Counted from the first letter of the stretch, positions 21,053-31,764 are shown. The stretch is DNA of 64,000 nucleotides from Pseudomonas lutea (GCF_000759445.1 NZ_JRMB01000002.1:248001-312000), one strand, 5' to 3'. The notes: generated from the sequence alone by a model not told the origin. A program made the numbers and translations.

Positions 21053-21140
21053 CTGTAGGAGCCGGCCTGCTGGCGAGGCGTCGGGACAATCGACCATGAC
21101 GTCGCCGACGCAACGCGTCCGCCAGCGAGCCGGCTCCTAC
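21053..21140. repeat. Degenerate class 1 REPIN between aruF and astC
   Basis: TGTAGGAGCCGGCCTGCTGGCGAGG and the opposing CCGCCAGCGAGCCGGCTCCTAC flank a non-palindromic core. Several substitutions relative to the class 1 copies elsewhere in the window suggest an older insertion. Confidence 0.88.
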
Positions 21141-21155
21141 CGATTTAAAGCGATT

Positions 21156-22475
<1,320 letters not shown>

Positions 22476-22505
22476 TTATAGCGCCAAACCGGGTTTTTCC
22501 GGAGT

Positions 22506-22521
22506 TTTCGGCAATGCGACA
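22506..22521 (-). promoter_or_regulatory. Candidate ArgR half-site upstream of astC (distal)
   Basis: On the minus strand it reads TGTCGCATTGCCGAAA: TGTCGC-N8-AA exactly. The first ten bases are identical to the box upstream of aotJ. It also sits in a short palindrome, GCGACAAATTGCGTCGC (22516-22532). Confidence 0.65.
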
Positions 22522-22600
22522 AATTGCGTCGCAATGGCGCAGTTCAAACGTTGGCGCGTGGCTGTAGCAGTGCTGCGATGCAACAGGACCGACGCACGTC

Positions 22601-23584
22601 TCAACCGCGCTCGGCGGGCACCGATGACAATTCGAACGGGCTGCTGCTGCGGCGCTGATTGCGGTCCTCGCGTGGGGTTGCACCGAAGAAGTTGCGGTAG
22701 GCGCTGGAGAAGTGCGGCCCCGAAGAGAACCCACATGACAAGCCGATCTGGATGATCGATTTGCTGGTCTGCATCAGCATCTGGCGGGCCTTGTTCAGGC
22801 GCAGCTCCAGGTAATACTGGCTTGGCACGCGGTTGAGGTACTGCTTGAAGATGCGCTCCAGCTGGCGTCGGGACACGCACACGTGCTGAGCGATTTCATC
22901 AGTGGTCAGCGGCTCTTCGATGTTGGCTTCCATCAACAGCACGGCCTGGGTCAGCTTCGGGTGGCTGGAACCCAGACGGTTCTGCAACGGAATGCGCTGG
23001 CGCTCGCCGCCTTCGCGGATGCGCTCGACCACCAGTTCCTCGGACACGGCGCCGGCCAGTTCGGCGCCATGGTCCCGCGCCAGCACCGCCAGCAACAAGT
23101 CCAGAACCGACATCCCGCCGCACGCCGTCAAGCGGTCGCGATCCCAATCGAACAAATGACTGGTGGCAATGACTTTGGGAAAGCGTTCGGCGAAGTCGTC
23201 CTGCCAGCGCCAATGCACTGCGGCCCGGTAGCCATCCAGCAGGCCCAATTGGGCCAGTGGATAGACGCCCGCCGAGAGCCCGCCGATGACACAGCCGGCG
23301 CGGACCAACTGTTTGAGGGAGCCGCCCAGCGCAGACGACATAGGCGCAGGGGGCTCGTCAGCCAGCAGAAAAACCTTCTGAAACCCCTCCAGACGCCCCA
23401 CCCACGGCTCCCCGGGCAGTTGCCAGCCGGTGTTTTCTACCGGTGGCTCGGCTTGCAGAAATGACAGCTCGTAAACCACTTCGGGATGAACGCGCTGAGC
23501 AACACGCAGGGCTTCCTCGGCCAGCGCCAGGGTCAAGGCTTTGGTGCCGGGCCAGATGAGAAATCCGATTCGATGGGCAGTCAT
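22601..23584 (-). CDS. argR: ArgR, AraC-family arginine-responsive regulator
   Basis: 327 residues. The N-terminal DJ-1/PfpI-like sensing domain (MTAHRIGFLIWPGTKALTLA; GGLSAGVYPLAQLGLLDGYR) is followed by a C-terminal AraC helix-turn-helix pair (TTDEIAQHVCVSRRQLERIF, SIIQIGLSCGFSSGPHFSSA). It is the Pseudomonas ArgR, unrelated to enterobacterial ArgR. It activates ast and aot and represses arginine biosynthesis in response to arginine. ATG 23584 starts the conserved MTAHRIGF; the upstream extension is not conserved. It follows aotP, the same order as in P. aeruginosa, where it is the last gene of the aot operon. Confidence 0.96.
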   Translation of the reverse strand: MTAHRIGFLIWPGTKALTLALAEEALRVAQRVHPEVVYELSFLQAEPPVENTGWQLPGEPWVGRLEGFQKVFLLADEPPAPMSSALGGSLKQLVRAGCVIGGLSAGVYPLAQLGLLDGYRAAVHWRWQDDFAERFPKVIATSHLFDWDRDRLTACGGMSVLDLLLAVLARDHGAELAGAVSEELVVERIREGGERQRIPLQNRLGSSHPKLTQAVLLMEANIEEPLTTDEIAQHVCVSRRQLERIFKQYLNRVPSQYYLELRLNKARQMLMQTSKSIIQIGLSCGFSSGPHFSSAYRNFFGATPREDRNQRRSSSPFELSSVPAERG

Positions 23585-23734
23585 GGCGTGCAATCCGAAA
23601 CGTGTCGCTGATAGGAGTCGCACGCCGGGCGTGCGATGGAAACTCGTTTATCGTTCAGGCGGGGGCGGCAGGCTGAACGACGCGCAGCATGCACCGTTGT
23701 GAGGCAAAACGCACCGCGCAAACGCAGCGGCGTC

Positions 23735-24499
23735 TTACTTCAAACTGCCGGACAGAAATTGCTGCAAGCGCTCGGACTTCGGATTGACCAACACCTCACG
23801 CGGGTTGCCGCACTCCTCGACCAGGCCCTTGTGCAGGAAAATAAGCTGGTTCGACACTTCCCGCGCAAAACCCATTTCATGGGTCACCACAACCATGGTC
23901 CGGCCTTCCAGCGCCAGCGCCTGCATGACCTTCAACACATCGCCGACCAGCTCGGGGTCCAGCGCGGATGTTGGTTCGTCGAACAGCATGACTTCCGGCT
24001 CAACCGCCAGCGCGCGGGCAATTGCCACGCGCTGCTGCTCGCCGCCGGACATATGCCCTGGATAGGCGTCCTTGCGGTGCGAAACACCGACCTTGTTCAG
24101 ATAATGTTCGGCCTTTTCCAGCGCCTCTTTCTTCGGTACACCCAGTACATGGACAGGCGCTTCGATGATATTTTCCAGCGCAGTCATGTGCGACCACAGG
24201 TTGAAATGCTGAAACACCATCGACAGGCGCGAGCGCATGCGCTGCAACTGTTTCGGGTCGGCAGCTTTCAGACCGCCGTTCTTGTTGGAAACAAGCTTGA
24301 GCTCTTCGTTGTTGAGCAGGATACGGCCTGACTTGGGTTGTTCCAGCAGATTGATGCAACGCAAAAACGTGCTTTTGCCCGAGCCGCTGGAGCCGATGAT
24401 GCTGATGACATCGCCGGCCTTGGCGGTCAGCGAAACGCCTTTGAGCACTTCGTGACTGCCGTAGCACTTGTGCAGGTCCTGGACTTCCAGTTTGTTCAT
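23735..24499 (-). CDS. aotP: Arginine/ornithine ABC transporter ATP-binding protein AotP
   Basis: 254 residues. Walker A GSSGSGKST, signature MSGGEQQRVAIARALA, Walker B VMLFDEPTSALDPE and switch His in VVTHEMGFA. It belongs to the HisP/GlnQ polar amino acid group and energises uptake through AotQ/AotM. ATG 24499 (MNKLEVQDLHKCYG) is taken as start; five codons upstream is another ATG. It is 21 bp after aotO, in the aotJQMOP-argR order. Confidence 0.95.
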   Translation of the reverse strand: MNKLEVQDLHKCYGSHEVLKGVSLTAKAGDVISIIGSSGSGKSTFLRCINLLEQPKSGRILLNNEELKLVSNKNGGLKAADPKQLQRMRSRLSMVFQHFNLWSHMTALENIIEAPVHVLGVPKKEALEKAEHYLNKVGVSHRKDAYPGHMSGGEQQRVAIARALAVEPEVMLFDEPTSALDPELVGDVLKVMQALALEGRTMVVVTHEMGFAREVSNQLIFLHKGLVEECGNPREVLVNPKSERLQQFLSGSLK

Positions 24500-24520
24500 G
24501 ATGTCGGTTCTCACAAGTAA

Positions 24521-25633
24521 TCAGTCGCTGAGCAGGCGACCGCTGCGCAGGGGCGTGCGGCCGGCCACTTTGGCCATCCAGAAACCCGGCTGGGCGTAAC
24601 GCAGTTTTTCGATGGCAAACAACACCCCGGCCGTGCCGGCACAGACGGTGGTGGCGCGATCGGTCAACGGGTCGATGACTTCAAACAGCGGCTCGCCGGG
24701 TTCCACCCAGGCCCCGGCCGGGCGCAGGAAGGTCAGCACGCCGGGATGGGGCGCGTAAATCATTTCGGTGCCTTCGAACGGCATGCCTTCGCAGGCCTCA
24801 TAGCCAGGCTGCGGCCACTCGCCGTTGATCAGCCCCTGCTCGCCCAGAAACGCCAGAATACCTTCAGCGTAAGCCTCGGCCTCGGCCTTGCCGGTGTTGG
24901 CCTGGCCGCCCAGCTCCAGCGTGGTCGCCAGACACGCCAGAGGGATCTGCGCGTCGGGGAACTGCTTGGACAACCGCAACCACGGCAGCGAACAGGCTTC
25001 GTCGAACGAGCTGCCGCCGGAATCTTCGGCCAGCAGCGCGACGGTCACCCCCAGATGCGCGGACAGCGAACGCCACTGCGGCCAGTGCTGCGGCAAGGCG
25101 TACATGTGCAGCGACGCATCGGTGTCGCAATGCAGGTCCAGCACGACGTCGGCGGTGCAGGCGTGACTCAGCAACACCCGCTGCATGCCGGCCAGCTCAC
25201 TGCCGGCAGGTGGCAACTGGGCGAGTACATCGGCCATGGCCTGACGAATCAGTCGAGTGTTGGCGTGGGGATCATCGCCCAGCTTGCCCGCCAGTGCTTG
25301 AGCCACCGGCGCGCTCAACTCGGTGAAATCGCGATTGAAGTTCTTGCCGCTGCCGTATTCAAAACGTCCCTGGTGATTGCCTTGCAACAGCTGGCCCAGG
25401 CCAATCGGGTTGGCGACCGGCACCAGCTCGATGACGCCGTTGAGCAAGCCCTGCTCTTCGAGCTGAACAAGGCGCTTCTTCAGCTCCCAGGCGGTGCGCA
25501 TGCCGGGCAGTTCATCGGCGTGCAGGCTGGCCTGAATGTAGGCCTTGCGCTCGCCCTGACCGAAGCGGAACACGCTCAACGTACGCTGGGTGCCAAGGTT
25601 GCCCCATGGCAGGTCGTGATCGATGCGCTGCAT
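24521..25633 (-). CDS. aotO: AotO, desuccinylase/aspartoacylase-like protein of the aot operon
   Basis: 370 residues. M14-like (AstE/AspA superfamily) core with a first metal motif in QASLHADELPGMRTAWEL, NPIGLGQLLQGNHQGRFEYG, NRDFTEL, and a second metal His in VVLDLHCDTDAS. A ~90-residue C-terminal beta extension (from MIYAPHPGVLTFLRPAGAWV) resembles a biotinyl/lipoyl-like barrel. In P. aeruginosa the homologous gene is in the arginine/ornithine transport operon but was not needed for uptake. Its substrate is unknown; a deacylase acting on an imported acyl-arginine or acyl-ornithine is a reasonable guess. It lies 1 bp from aotM and 21 bp from aotP. Confidence 0.85.
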   Translation of the reverse strand: MQRIDHDLPWGNLGTQRTLSVFRFGQGERKAYIQASLHADELPGMRTAWELKKRLVQLEEQGLLNGVIELVPVANPIGLGQLLQGNHQGRFEYGSGKNFNRDFTELSAPVAQALAGKLGDDPHANTRLIRQAMADVLAQLPPAGSELAGMQRVLLSHACTADVVLDLHCDTDASLHMYALPQHWPQWRSLSAHLGVTVALLAEDSGGSSFDEACSLPWLRLSKQFPDAQIPLACLATTLELGGQANTGKAEAEAYAEGILAFLGEQGLINGEWPQPGYEACEGMPFEGTEMIYAPHPGVLTFLRPAGAWVEPGEPLFEVIDPLTDRATTVCAGTAGVLFAIEKLRYAQPGFWMAKVAGRTPLRSGRLLSD

Positions 25634-25634
25634 A

Positions 25635-26333
25635 TCAGTGCTTCCTCGGCGCGAGGTAACTGAGCCAGCGGCGCTCGGCCAGCTTGAACAGTTTCACCAG
25701 AATGAACGTCAGGCACAGGTAGAACACGCCTGCCGTGATGTAGGCCTCGAACGGCAAGTAGAACTGCGCGTTGACGGTGCGCGCCGCGCCGGTGATGTCG
25801 ATCAGCGTGACGATGGACGCCAGGCTGGTGGTCTGCAGCATCATGATCACTTCGTTGCTGTACTGCGGCAATGCGCGACGCAAGGCCGATGGCAGCAGGA
25901 TCCGGCGGTACATCTTGGCTTTGGACATGCCCATGGCGCGCGCCGCTTCGATCTCGCCCGGCGGCGTGGATTTGAGGCTGCCGGCAATGATTTCGGCGGT
26001 GTAAGCGCTGGTGTTGATCGCGAAGGCCAGGCAGGCGCAGAACGTCGCGCTCGACAGCCACGGCCACAGCACGCTTTCACGCACCGCCTCGAATTGCGCC
26101 AGCCCGTAATAGATGAGGAACAACTGCACGAGCATCGGCGTGCCGCGGATGACGTAGGTGTAGCTCCAGGCCAGCAGGTTCACCCAGGCGATTTTCGACA
26201 CGCGCATCAGGCCCAGCGGCAACGCTGCAAGCAAGCCGAAAAACAACGACAGGGCGAGAAGTTTGAGGGTAACCAGCAGGCCGCCGAAATACAGCGGCAG
26301 GTTTTCCCAGACCACGTTGTAATCGAAGATCAT
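25635..26333 (-). CDS. aotM: Arginine/ornithine ABC transporter permease AotM
   Basis: 232 residues, about five membrane helices. The amino acid permease signature YVIRGTPMLVQLFLIYYGLA is near the N-terminal third, and the EAA loop EIEAARAMGMSKAKMYRRIL contacts the ATPase. Inner-membrane HisM/GlnP family. Its start overlaps the aotQ stop by 4 bp (ATGA). Confidence 0.95.
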   Translation of the reverse strand: MIFDYNVVWENLPLYFGGLLVTLKLLALSLFFGLLAALPLGLMRVSKIAWVNLLAWSYTYVIRGTPMLVQLFLIYYGLAQFEAVRESVLWPWLSSATFCACLAFAINTSAYTAEIIAGSLKSTPPGEIEAARAMGMSKAKMYRRILLPSALRRALPQYSNEVIMMLQTTSLASIVTLIDITGAARTVNAQFYLPFEAYITAGVFYLCLTFILVKLFKLAERRWLSYLAPRKH

Positions 26334-27019
26334 AGGTCCGCCACCCTTACGCCAGCCGAGTAGCGCTTTTCGATGTAGCGCAGTACCAGCAGCGAGACAC
26401 TGGTGATTACCAGGTACATGGCCGCGACTGCGAGGAAGAAAGTAAAGGGTTCGCGGGTGGCATCTGCCGCCTGCTTGGCCTTGAACATCATGTCCTGCAA
26501 ACCAACCACGGAAATCAGCGCCGTGGCCTTGGTCAGTACCAGCCAGTTATTGGTGAAGCCGGGAATCGCCAGACGAATCATCTGCGGGACAAGAATACGG
26601 AAAAACACCCGCCCGCCGCTCATGCCATAGGCCATGCCGGCTTCGGCCTGCCCTTTAGGAATCGCCATGAATGCGCCGCGAAAGGTCTCAGAAAGGTACG
26701 CACCAAAAATGAAACCCAGCGTGCCGATACCGGCCACCAGCGGGTTCAGGTCAATATAGTCGTCATGGCCGAGCAGTGGCGCGATGCGGTTGAGCAGGTC
26801 CTGACCGCCGTAGAAAATCAGCAGAATCAGCACCAGATCGGGAATGCCGCGGATCACGGTGGAATACAGGTCGCCCAGCCACGCCAGCCAGCGCACCGGC
26901 GACAGCCGCAATGCCACGCCGATCAGGCCGAGCACGATCGCCAGCGCCATGGAGCACAGAGCGAGCTGCAAGGTCAGCCATGCGCCGTCGAGAATGACGG
27001 CTCCGTAACCTTTCAACAT
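26330..27019 (-). CDS. aotQ: Arginine/ornithine ABC transporter permease AotQ
   Basis: 229 residues, membrane permease of the HisQ type. LYSTVIRGIPDLVLILLIFY is the inner motif and GQAEAGMAYGMSGGRVFFRI the EAA loop. It forms the heterodimeric channel with AotM. It is 90 bp after aotJ and ends overlapping aotM. Confidence 0.95.
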   Translation of the reverse strand: MLKGYGAVILDGAWLTLQLALCSMALAIVLGLIGVALRLSPVRWLAWLGDLYSTVIRGIPDLVLILLIFYGGQDLLNRIAPLLGHDDYIDLNPLVAGIGTLGFIFGAYLSETFRGAFMAIPKGQAEAGMAYGMSGGRVFFRILVPQMIRLAIPGFTNNWLVLTKATALISVVGLQDMMFKAKQAADATREPFTFFLAVAAMYLVITSVSLLVLRYIEKRYSAGVRVADL

Positions 27020-27109
27020 GTTGTTTGGCCCTCAAGCGCGGGATAGAAAAATGGCGCAATCAGTCGGTACAGGACCTGCTGCTTGCGCCATTGACGGCTT
27101 CAAACCACG

Positions 27110-27886
27110 TTACTTGCCGTAGATGTCGAAGTCGAAGTACTTGTCCTGGATGGCTTTGTATTTGCCATTGGCACGAATGGCCGCGATGGCTGCGTTGAGC
27201 TTGTCCAGATCAGCCTTGTCGCCCTTGCGCACGGCAATGCCGACGCCGTCACCGAAGTAGTTGACGTCGGTGAAGGCCGGACCGACGAAGGCAAAACCTT
27301 TACCGGAATCGGTGTTGAGGAAGCCGTCCTGCAGCAAGGTCGCATCCGCCAGGGTGCCATCGAGGCGACCGGCGCCGATGTCCAGGTAGATTTCATTCTG
27401 GGAGCTGTAGGGCTTGATTTCAGCACCCAGCGGAGCAAGGACTTCCTTGGCGAAACGCTCGTGGATCGAACCTCGCTGCACGCCGATGTTCTTGCCCTTG
27501 AGCTCGGTCATGCCATCACTGATGGCAGTGCCTTGCTTCATGACCAGACGGGCCGGGGTGTTGTAGTACTTGTTGGTGAAGTCGACGGACTTCTTGCGGT
27601 CTTCGGTGATGGACATCGAGGACAGAATGGCGTCGATCTTGCGCACTTTCAGAGCAGGGATCAGGCCGTCGAATTCTTGCTCGACCCATACGCATTTGAC
27701 TTTCATCTCTTCGCACAGGGCGTTGCCGATGTCGTAGTCGAAACCGACGATGTTGCCATCCGGCGCCTTCGAAGCAAATGGAGGGTATGCCGCTTCGATA
27801 CCGATTTTGAGGGGCTTTTCATCGGCGAACGTTGGCTGTGCCAGTACGGACAGTGCCAGCGCACCCAGCAGCATGAGCTTTTTCAT
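27110..27886 (-). CDS. aotJ: Arginine/ornithine-binding periplasmic protein AotJ
   Basis: 258 residues. Signal peptide [21 protein letters not shown] with cleavage near residue 21. The solute-binding type II fold (family 3) follows: [40 protein letters not shown] with the usual disulfide-type cysteine pattern, and [20 protein letters not shown]. Delivers arginine/ornithine to AotQM. ATG 27886 is chosen by the signal peptide. First gene of the aot operon; an ArgR-like box lies ~160 bp upstream. Confidence 0.96.
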   Translation of the reverse strand: MKKLMLLGALALSVLAQPTFADEKPLKIGIEAAYPPFASKAPDGNIVGFDYDIGNALCEEMKVKCVWVEQEFDGLIPALKVRKIDAILSSMSITEDRKKSVDFTNKYYNTPARLVMKQGTAISDGMTELKGKNIGVQRGSIHERFAKEVLAPLGAEIKPYSSQNEIYLDIGAGRLDGTLADATLLQDGFLNTDSGKGFAFVGPAFTDVNYFGDGVGIAVRKGDKADLDKLNAAIAAIRANGKYKAIQDKYFDFDIYGK

Positions 27887-28046
27887 TTCTTGGAACTCCA
27901 TCGGTATAACGCGACAAATGGCAGTGAGCGAAAACGCTCAATGAGCAGGAGGAATCAGAAATTGCGACGCGATGTGCCGTCGGGTATCAGTCCCGACAGG
28001 CTTTCGGCGAGTGATCGGCATTTTAGCGGCAGGCGGAAAGTCGATA

Positions 28047-28062
28047 TTTCTTCAATGCGACA
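28047..28062 (-). promoter_or_regulatory. Candidate ArgR half-site upstream of aotJ
   Basis: On the minus strand it reads TGTCGCATTGAAGAAA, an exact TGTCGC-N8-AA. The 21 bp before it hold a weak second half-site with AA at the expected place. A further TGTCGC lacking the AA occurs at 27911-27916, closer to the gene. Confidence 0.6.
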
Positions 28063-28343
28063 ACAAGTTACAGAAGCGCATGAAAACTACGACCACACGA
28101 TTGACATCCAAAAAGCTTTGTGAAACTGCCCGACCGGGCAAACCTATCAACGAAGCAAATAACGCGCCCATTATTGGCAAAGCCTTGTGATCCGGCAAGC
28201 GCAGCGTGGGAGCAGGTTTCTGCAGGCCGATAAAATGCGTTGGGGTCGAGTCGAAATGCCCCACTCCGGTGCGCGAGGTTACCGAGTTGGGTGTTTGGTA
28301 ACAAATCGATATATCCCGGTTCTCCACCGGTGCTTAGGGTTTT

Positions 28344-28609
28344 AAGAGCGTCCGCCTAACGGCAGACTGTTTCGCCTTCGGCGAGTTACTTGATAAAGCC
28401 CCAAGTAACCAAGGGCTTGTGCTCCTGGTTTGGCCCCTCCTGCGTCGGGGTTCCTTCACTCCGGTCCCGCTCCGTGGGCCCGCGCCGAACGGACATCCAT
28501 GTCCTGACGGCGCTCTCGCCGCATCCATGCGGCTCGGCCCACTGCGCGAGACCTGCGTTCAGCCTGCACCCAAGTCGCGATTGGCGGTGTATGAGCTTTT
28601 TGCGTAGGA
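28344..28609 (+). repeat. Left arm of a ~1 kb inverted-repeat element
   Basis: About 266 bp, from AGAGCGTCCGCCTAACGGCAG to TTTTTGCGTAGGA, matching the reverse complement of 29067-29346 along most of its length with scattered substitutions and small indels. Conserved blocks include TTTCGCCTTCGGCGAGTTAC, CAAGTAACCAAGGG and CTCACTCCGGTCCCGCTCC. Internal small palindromes (CGCCTTCGGCG, TGCCTAACGGCA-type) are visible. No coding potential is credible. Confidence 0.85.
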
Positions 28610-28641
28610 AAATCAGAAGCAGATCAAGGGCGGATTAAGAG

Positions 28642-28709
28642 CATCAAGGACATCAAGGACATCAAGGACATCAAGAGCAGACCAAGCGCAGACCAAGCGC
28701 AGACCAAGG
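28642..28709 (+). repeat. Two short tandem repeats inside the inverted-repeat element
   Basis: CATCAAGGA x3 plus a partial copy (28642-28676), then GCAGACCAAG[C/G] x3 (28677-28709), nearly head to tail. Such arrays are prone to slippage. Confidence 0.9.
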
Positions 28710-28733
28710 ATGGACCGGCATGGAAGGATCAAT

Positions 28734-28880
28734 GGCTTTCCGGCTGAAGCCGGTACCTGCGCTGGTCAGACTGGATGAACGCAGCCCCCCCTGTAGGAGC
28801 CGGCTTGCTGGCGAACGCGGTGGGTCTGGTATGTAGATGGCGGCTGGATAAATGCTTTCGCCAGCAAGCCGGCTCCTACA
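28734..28880. repeat. Class 3 REP and class 1 REPIN
   Basis: TTTCCGGCTGAAGCCGGTACC (28737-28757) is a class 3 REP palindrome. 28792-28880 is a class 1 REPIN with both GTAGGAGCCGGCTTGCTGGC arms intact. Confidence 0.88.
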
Positions 28881-28902
28881 GAGGCTTGCATTCAGCCAGC
28901 GA

Positions 28903-29046
28903 GACCAACGCAGCAGTGGGACCTGCTTTGCCAGAGGAACCAGCACAGCACTGGGAATGGTTTTAGCCAGAGGGACCAGCACAGCAGCGGAACCTGCTCT
29001 AGCCAGGGAGACCAACGCAGCAGTGGGACCGGCTTTAGCCGGGAAG
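28903..29046 (+). repeat. Four tandem 36-bp units of REP-like sequence
   Basis: Four imperfect units of GACCAACGCAGCAGTGGGAC + CTGCTTTAGCCAGAGG pattern. The last reads GGGACCGGCTTTAGCCGGGA, a recognisable class 3 REP, so the array looks like tandem amplification of a REP with flank. There are no spacers, so it is not a CRISPR. Confidence 0.85.
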
Positions 29047-29066
29047 CTGTTGCTGTTGCTGTTGAC

Positions 29067-29346
29067 CTTCTACGCAATAGCCCAGACACCGCCAAACGCG
29101 ACTTGGGTTGCAGGCTGAATGCAGGTCTCGTGAAATGGGCCGAGCGGCATGGATGCCGCGAGAGCCGCCCCCCGCCATGGATGGCGGATGGCGGCGGGCC
29201 CCGGAGCGGGACCGGAGTGAGGGTATTCCGACGAAGGAGGGACCAAACCAGGAGCAAGCACCCTTGGTTACTTGGGGATGGTGCGACTTTCGACCTTTCC
29301 AAGTAACTCGCCGAAGGCGAAACGTCTGCCGTTAGGCAGACGCTCT
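29067..29346 (-). repeat. Right arm of the ~1 kb inverted-repeat element
   Basis: About 280 bp, inverted copy of 28344-28609. It ends 22 bp from the acsA stop, so acsA transcripts would run into it. The arm starts TTCTACGCAATAGCC and ends GCAGACGCTCTGG. Confidence 0.85.
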
Positions 29347-29367
29347 GGATCTTGCGAAGCACGACCG

Positions 29368-31323
29368 TCAGGCGACGTTCATGGTCTTGTGGGTCTCCAC
29401 CAGATGCGCAACCACACCCGGGTCGGCCAGCGTGGAAATATCGCCCAGCGCGTCGTACTCCCCGGTCGCAATCTTGCGCAGAATCCGGCGCATGATTTTG
29501 CCGGAACGCGTCTTCGGCAAACCCGGCGCCCATTGAATGACATCCGGCGAAGCAATTGGACCGATTTCCTTGCGCACCCAGTTGCGCAGCTCGATACGCA
29601 GCGCCTCGTCCGGCACTTCCCCGCCATTGAGCGTGACGTAGACGTAGATGCCCTGCCCTTTCAAGTCGTGCGGCACGCCCACTACCGCCGCTTCGGCAAC
29701 TTTAGGGTGAGCAACCATGGCACTTTCGATCTCGGCGGTGCCCATGCGGTGACCGGACACGTTAAGCACGTCGTCGACGCGACCGGTGATCCAGTAATAG
29801 CCGTCTTCATCGCGACGGGCGCCGTCACCGGTGAAGTACATGCCACGGAACGTCTTGAAGTAAGTGTCGACGAAACGGTCGTGATCGCCGTACAGACTGC
29901 GCGACTGACCCGGCCAGGAGTCAAGAATCACCAGATTGCCTTCGGCCGCGCCTTCGATCAGATTGCCGAGGTTATCCACCAGCGCCGGAATCACGCCAAA
30001 GAACGGACGCGTAGCCGAGCCCGGCTTGAGGGCAATGGCCCCCGGCAACGGGCTGATAAGGATGCCGCCGGTTTCGGTTTGCCACCAGGTGTCGACGATC
30101 GGGCAATTCTTGTTGCCAACGGTGTTGTAGTACCAGTTCCAGGCTTCCGGGTTGATCGGCTCGCCCACCGAACCCAGCAGGCGCAGGCTCGAGCCGTCTG
30201 CGCCATCCACAGCCTTGGTGCCTTCGGCCATCATTGCGCGGATGGCGGTTGGCGCGGTGTAGAGAATATTGACCTTGTGCTTGTCGACTATTTTCGACAC
30301 GCGGGTGATGTCCGGGTAGTTCGGAACGCCCTCGAACAGCAGCGTGGTCGCGCCATTGGCCAGTGGCCCGTAGACGATGTAGCTATGGCCGGTGACCCAG
30401 CCGACGTCAGCGGTGCACCAGTAAACTTCACCCGGGCGGTAGTCGAACACCCGCTCATGGGTCAGGGCGGCATACAACAAATAGCCTGCGGTGGTGTGCA
30501 ACACGCCCTTGGGCTTGCCGGTGGAGCCGGAGGTGTAAAGGATGAACAGCGACTCTTCGGCGCCCATTTCCTTCGGCGCGCAAGTGCTGGAGGCCACGTC
30601 CAGCAGCGAGTGGTACCAGATGTCGCGGTGACGGTTCCATTCGATATCGCCACCGGTGCGCTTGCACACGATGACCTTCTGCACGCTGGCAGTTTCCGGG
30701 TTGGTCAGCGCCCGGTCGACGTTGGCCTTCATCGCGGTTTTCTTGCCGCCACGCAGGCCTTCGTCAGCGGTGATCACCACTTTCGATTTGCAGTCGATGA
30801 TGCGACCGGCCAGTGCTTCAGGCGAGAAGCCGCCGAACACCACCGAATGAATCGCACCGATCCGCGCGCAGGCCAGCATGGCGACCACGGCTTCGGGGAT
30901 CATTGGCATGTAGATGGTCACCACGTCGCCGCGATGGACATCCTGGCCGCGCAATGCGTTGGCGAACTTGCAGACTTCTTCATGCAGTTCGCGGTAGGTA
31001 ATATTGCGGCTCTCGGAAGGGTCGTCGCCTTCCCAGATGATGGCGATCGAATCACCGCGCTCGGCCAGATGGCGGTCGAGACAGTTGTAGGAAACGTTCA
31101 AAGTGCCGTCGGCGAACCATTTGATATCGACGCGGTGGTCGTCGAAGGAGGTCTGTTTGACGGTAGTAAAAGGCTTGATCCAGTCAAGGCGTTGGGCTTG
31201 CTCGCGCCAGAAGCCATCGGGATTGACCACCGACTGCTGGTACATCGCCTTGTAGGTCGCCTCGTCAGTCAGCGTCGTGGCTGCCACTTCAGGGCGGACG
31301 GGGTACAGGGAAGCCGCACTCAT
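29368..31323 (-). CDS. acsA: Acetyl-CoA synthetase (AMP-forming)
   Basis: 651 residues, full-length. ANL-superfamily motifs: [20 protein letters not shown] (AMP loop), [28 protein letters not shown] hinge, and [20 protein letters not shown], which contains the lysine regulated by acetylation. It converts acetate, ATP and CoA to acetyl-CoA, AMP and PPi. It lies next to aotJ as in P. aeruginosa. It is oriented away from the DUF2790 gene, with a 441-bp divergent promoter region. Confidence 0.97.
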   Translation of the reverse strand: MSAASLYPVRPEVAATTLTDEATYKAMYQQSVVNPDGFWREQAQRLDWIKPFTTVKQTSFDDHRVDIKWFADGTLNVSYNCLDRHLAERGDSIAIIWEGDDPSESRNITYRELHEEVCKFANALRGQDVHRGDVVTIYMPMIPEAVVAMLACARIGAIHSVVFGGFSPEALAGRIIDCKSKVVITADEGLRGGKKTAMKANVDRALTNPETASVQKVIVCKRTGGDIEWNRHRDIWYHSLLDVASSTCAPKEMGAEESLFILYTSGSTGKPKGVLHTTAGYLLYAALTHERVFDYRPGEVYWCTADVGWVTGHSYIVYGPLANGATTLLFEGVPNYPDITRVSKIVDKHKVNILYTAPTAIRAMMAEGTKAVDGADGSSLRLLGSVGEPINPEAWNWYYNTVGNKNCPIVDTWWQTETGGILISPLPGAIALKPGSATRPFFGVIPALVDNLGNLIEGAAEGNLVILDSWPGQSRSLYGDHDRFVDTYFKTFRGMYFTGDGARRDEDGYYWITGRVDDVLNVSGHRMGTAEIESAMVAHPKVAEAAVVGVPHDLKGQGIYVYVTLNGGEVPDEALRIELRNWVRKEIGPIASPDVIQWAPGLPKTRSGKIMRRILRKIATGEYDALGDISTLADPGVVAHLVETHKTMNVA

Positions 31324-31764
31324 CTTTCTTACCTCGGTGGAAATGTTGTTGTTTTATGGCCCTGTTGTATCTGCCGATGGCCTGAATGGCCATTCGACGA
31401 TGGTCTTACCGACCCCGAGCATAGCCCCGAACGCACCCCAAGTGCCCGCTTTCAGACAAAGCTTCATGCCGGGCAGGTCCTGAAGCGTAGCGCAGCCTGT
31501 GCTGATGAGCCGGAATGATGATTATTGCCGATTTGCTCAACAGTCTTTATCAGAATGGTTTCTATATGAATCCCCGACAGGGGCATAGAATTCGTTCCGC
31601 CAACACGGCAAACGATTGATTGGCAACAGTTCCCCCCACTGGGCTGTCAATCAAACCACCCGATTATTATTCGCTTCACTCAGAGCCTTACAAAGGATCT
31701 GTGCGCCCTGCCGACCGCACTTTCTGCGCCGCTGGGCAACGAAGCAACTTAGAGGAATAAAGTA
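31324..31764. promoter_or_regulatory. Divergent promoter region acsA / DUF2790
   Basis: 441 bp without a gene. The part near 31510-31680 is A/T-richer and contains ATTGATTGGCAAC and TGTCAATCAA, plausible promoter sequence, but no specific operator was recognised. acsA genes of pseudomonads are activated by two-component regulators responding to acetate or ethanol; no site can be proposed from this one sequence. Confidence 0.4.

Noticed and set aside
28903..29046. Possible CRISPR array (regular 36-bp period)
   Set aside because: Units are directly adjacent without unique spacers, and they derive from a REP palindrome.
28334..29335. Small ORFs in the inverted-repeat arms (28334-28528 minus, 29103-29306 plus)
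   Set aside because: They share a translation only because the DNA arms are inverted copies; different frames are open in each arm and no ribosome site precedes them.
29272..31518. 748-codon open frame on the plus strand
   Set aside because: Antisense to acsA; composition (His/Asp/Gln/Val-rich) is that of a shadow frame and no domain is recognisable.
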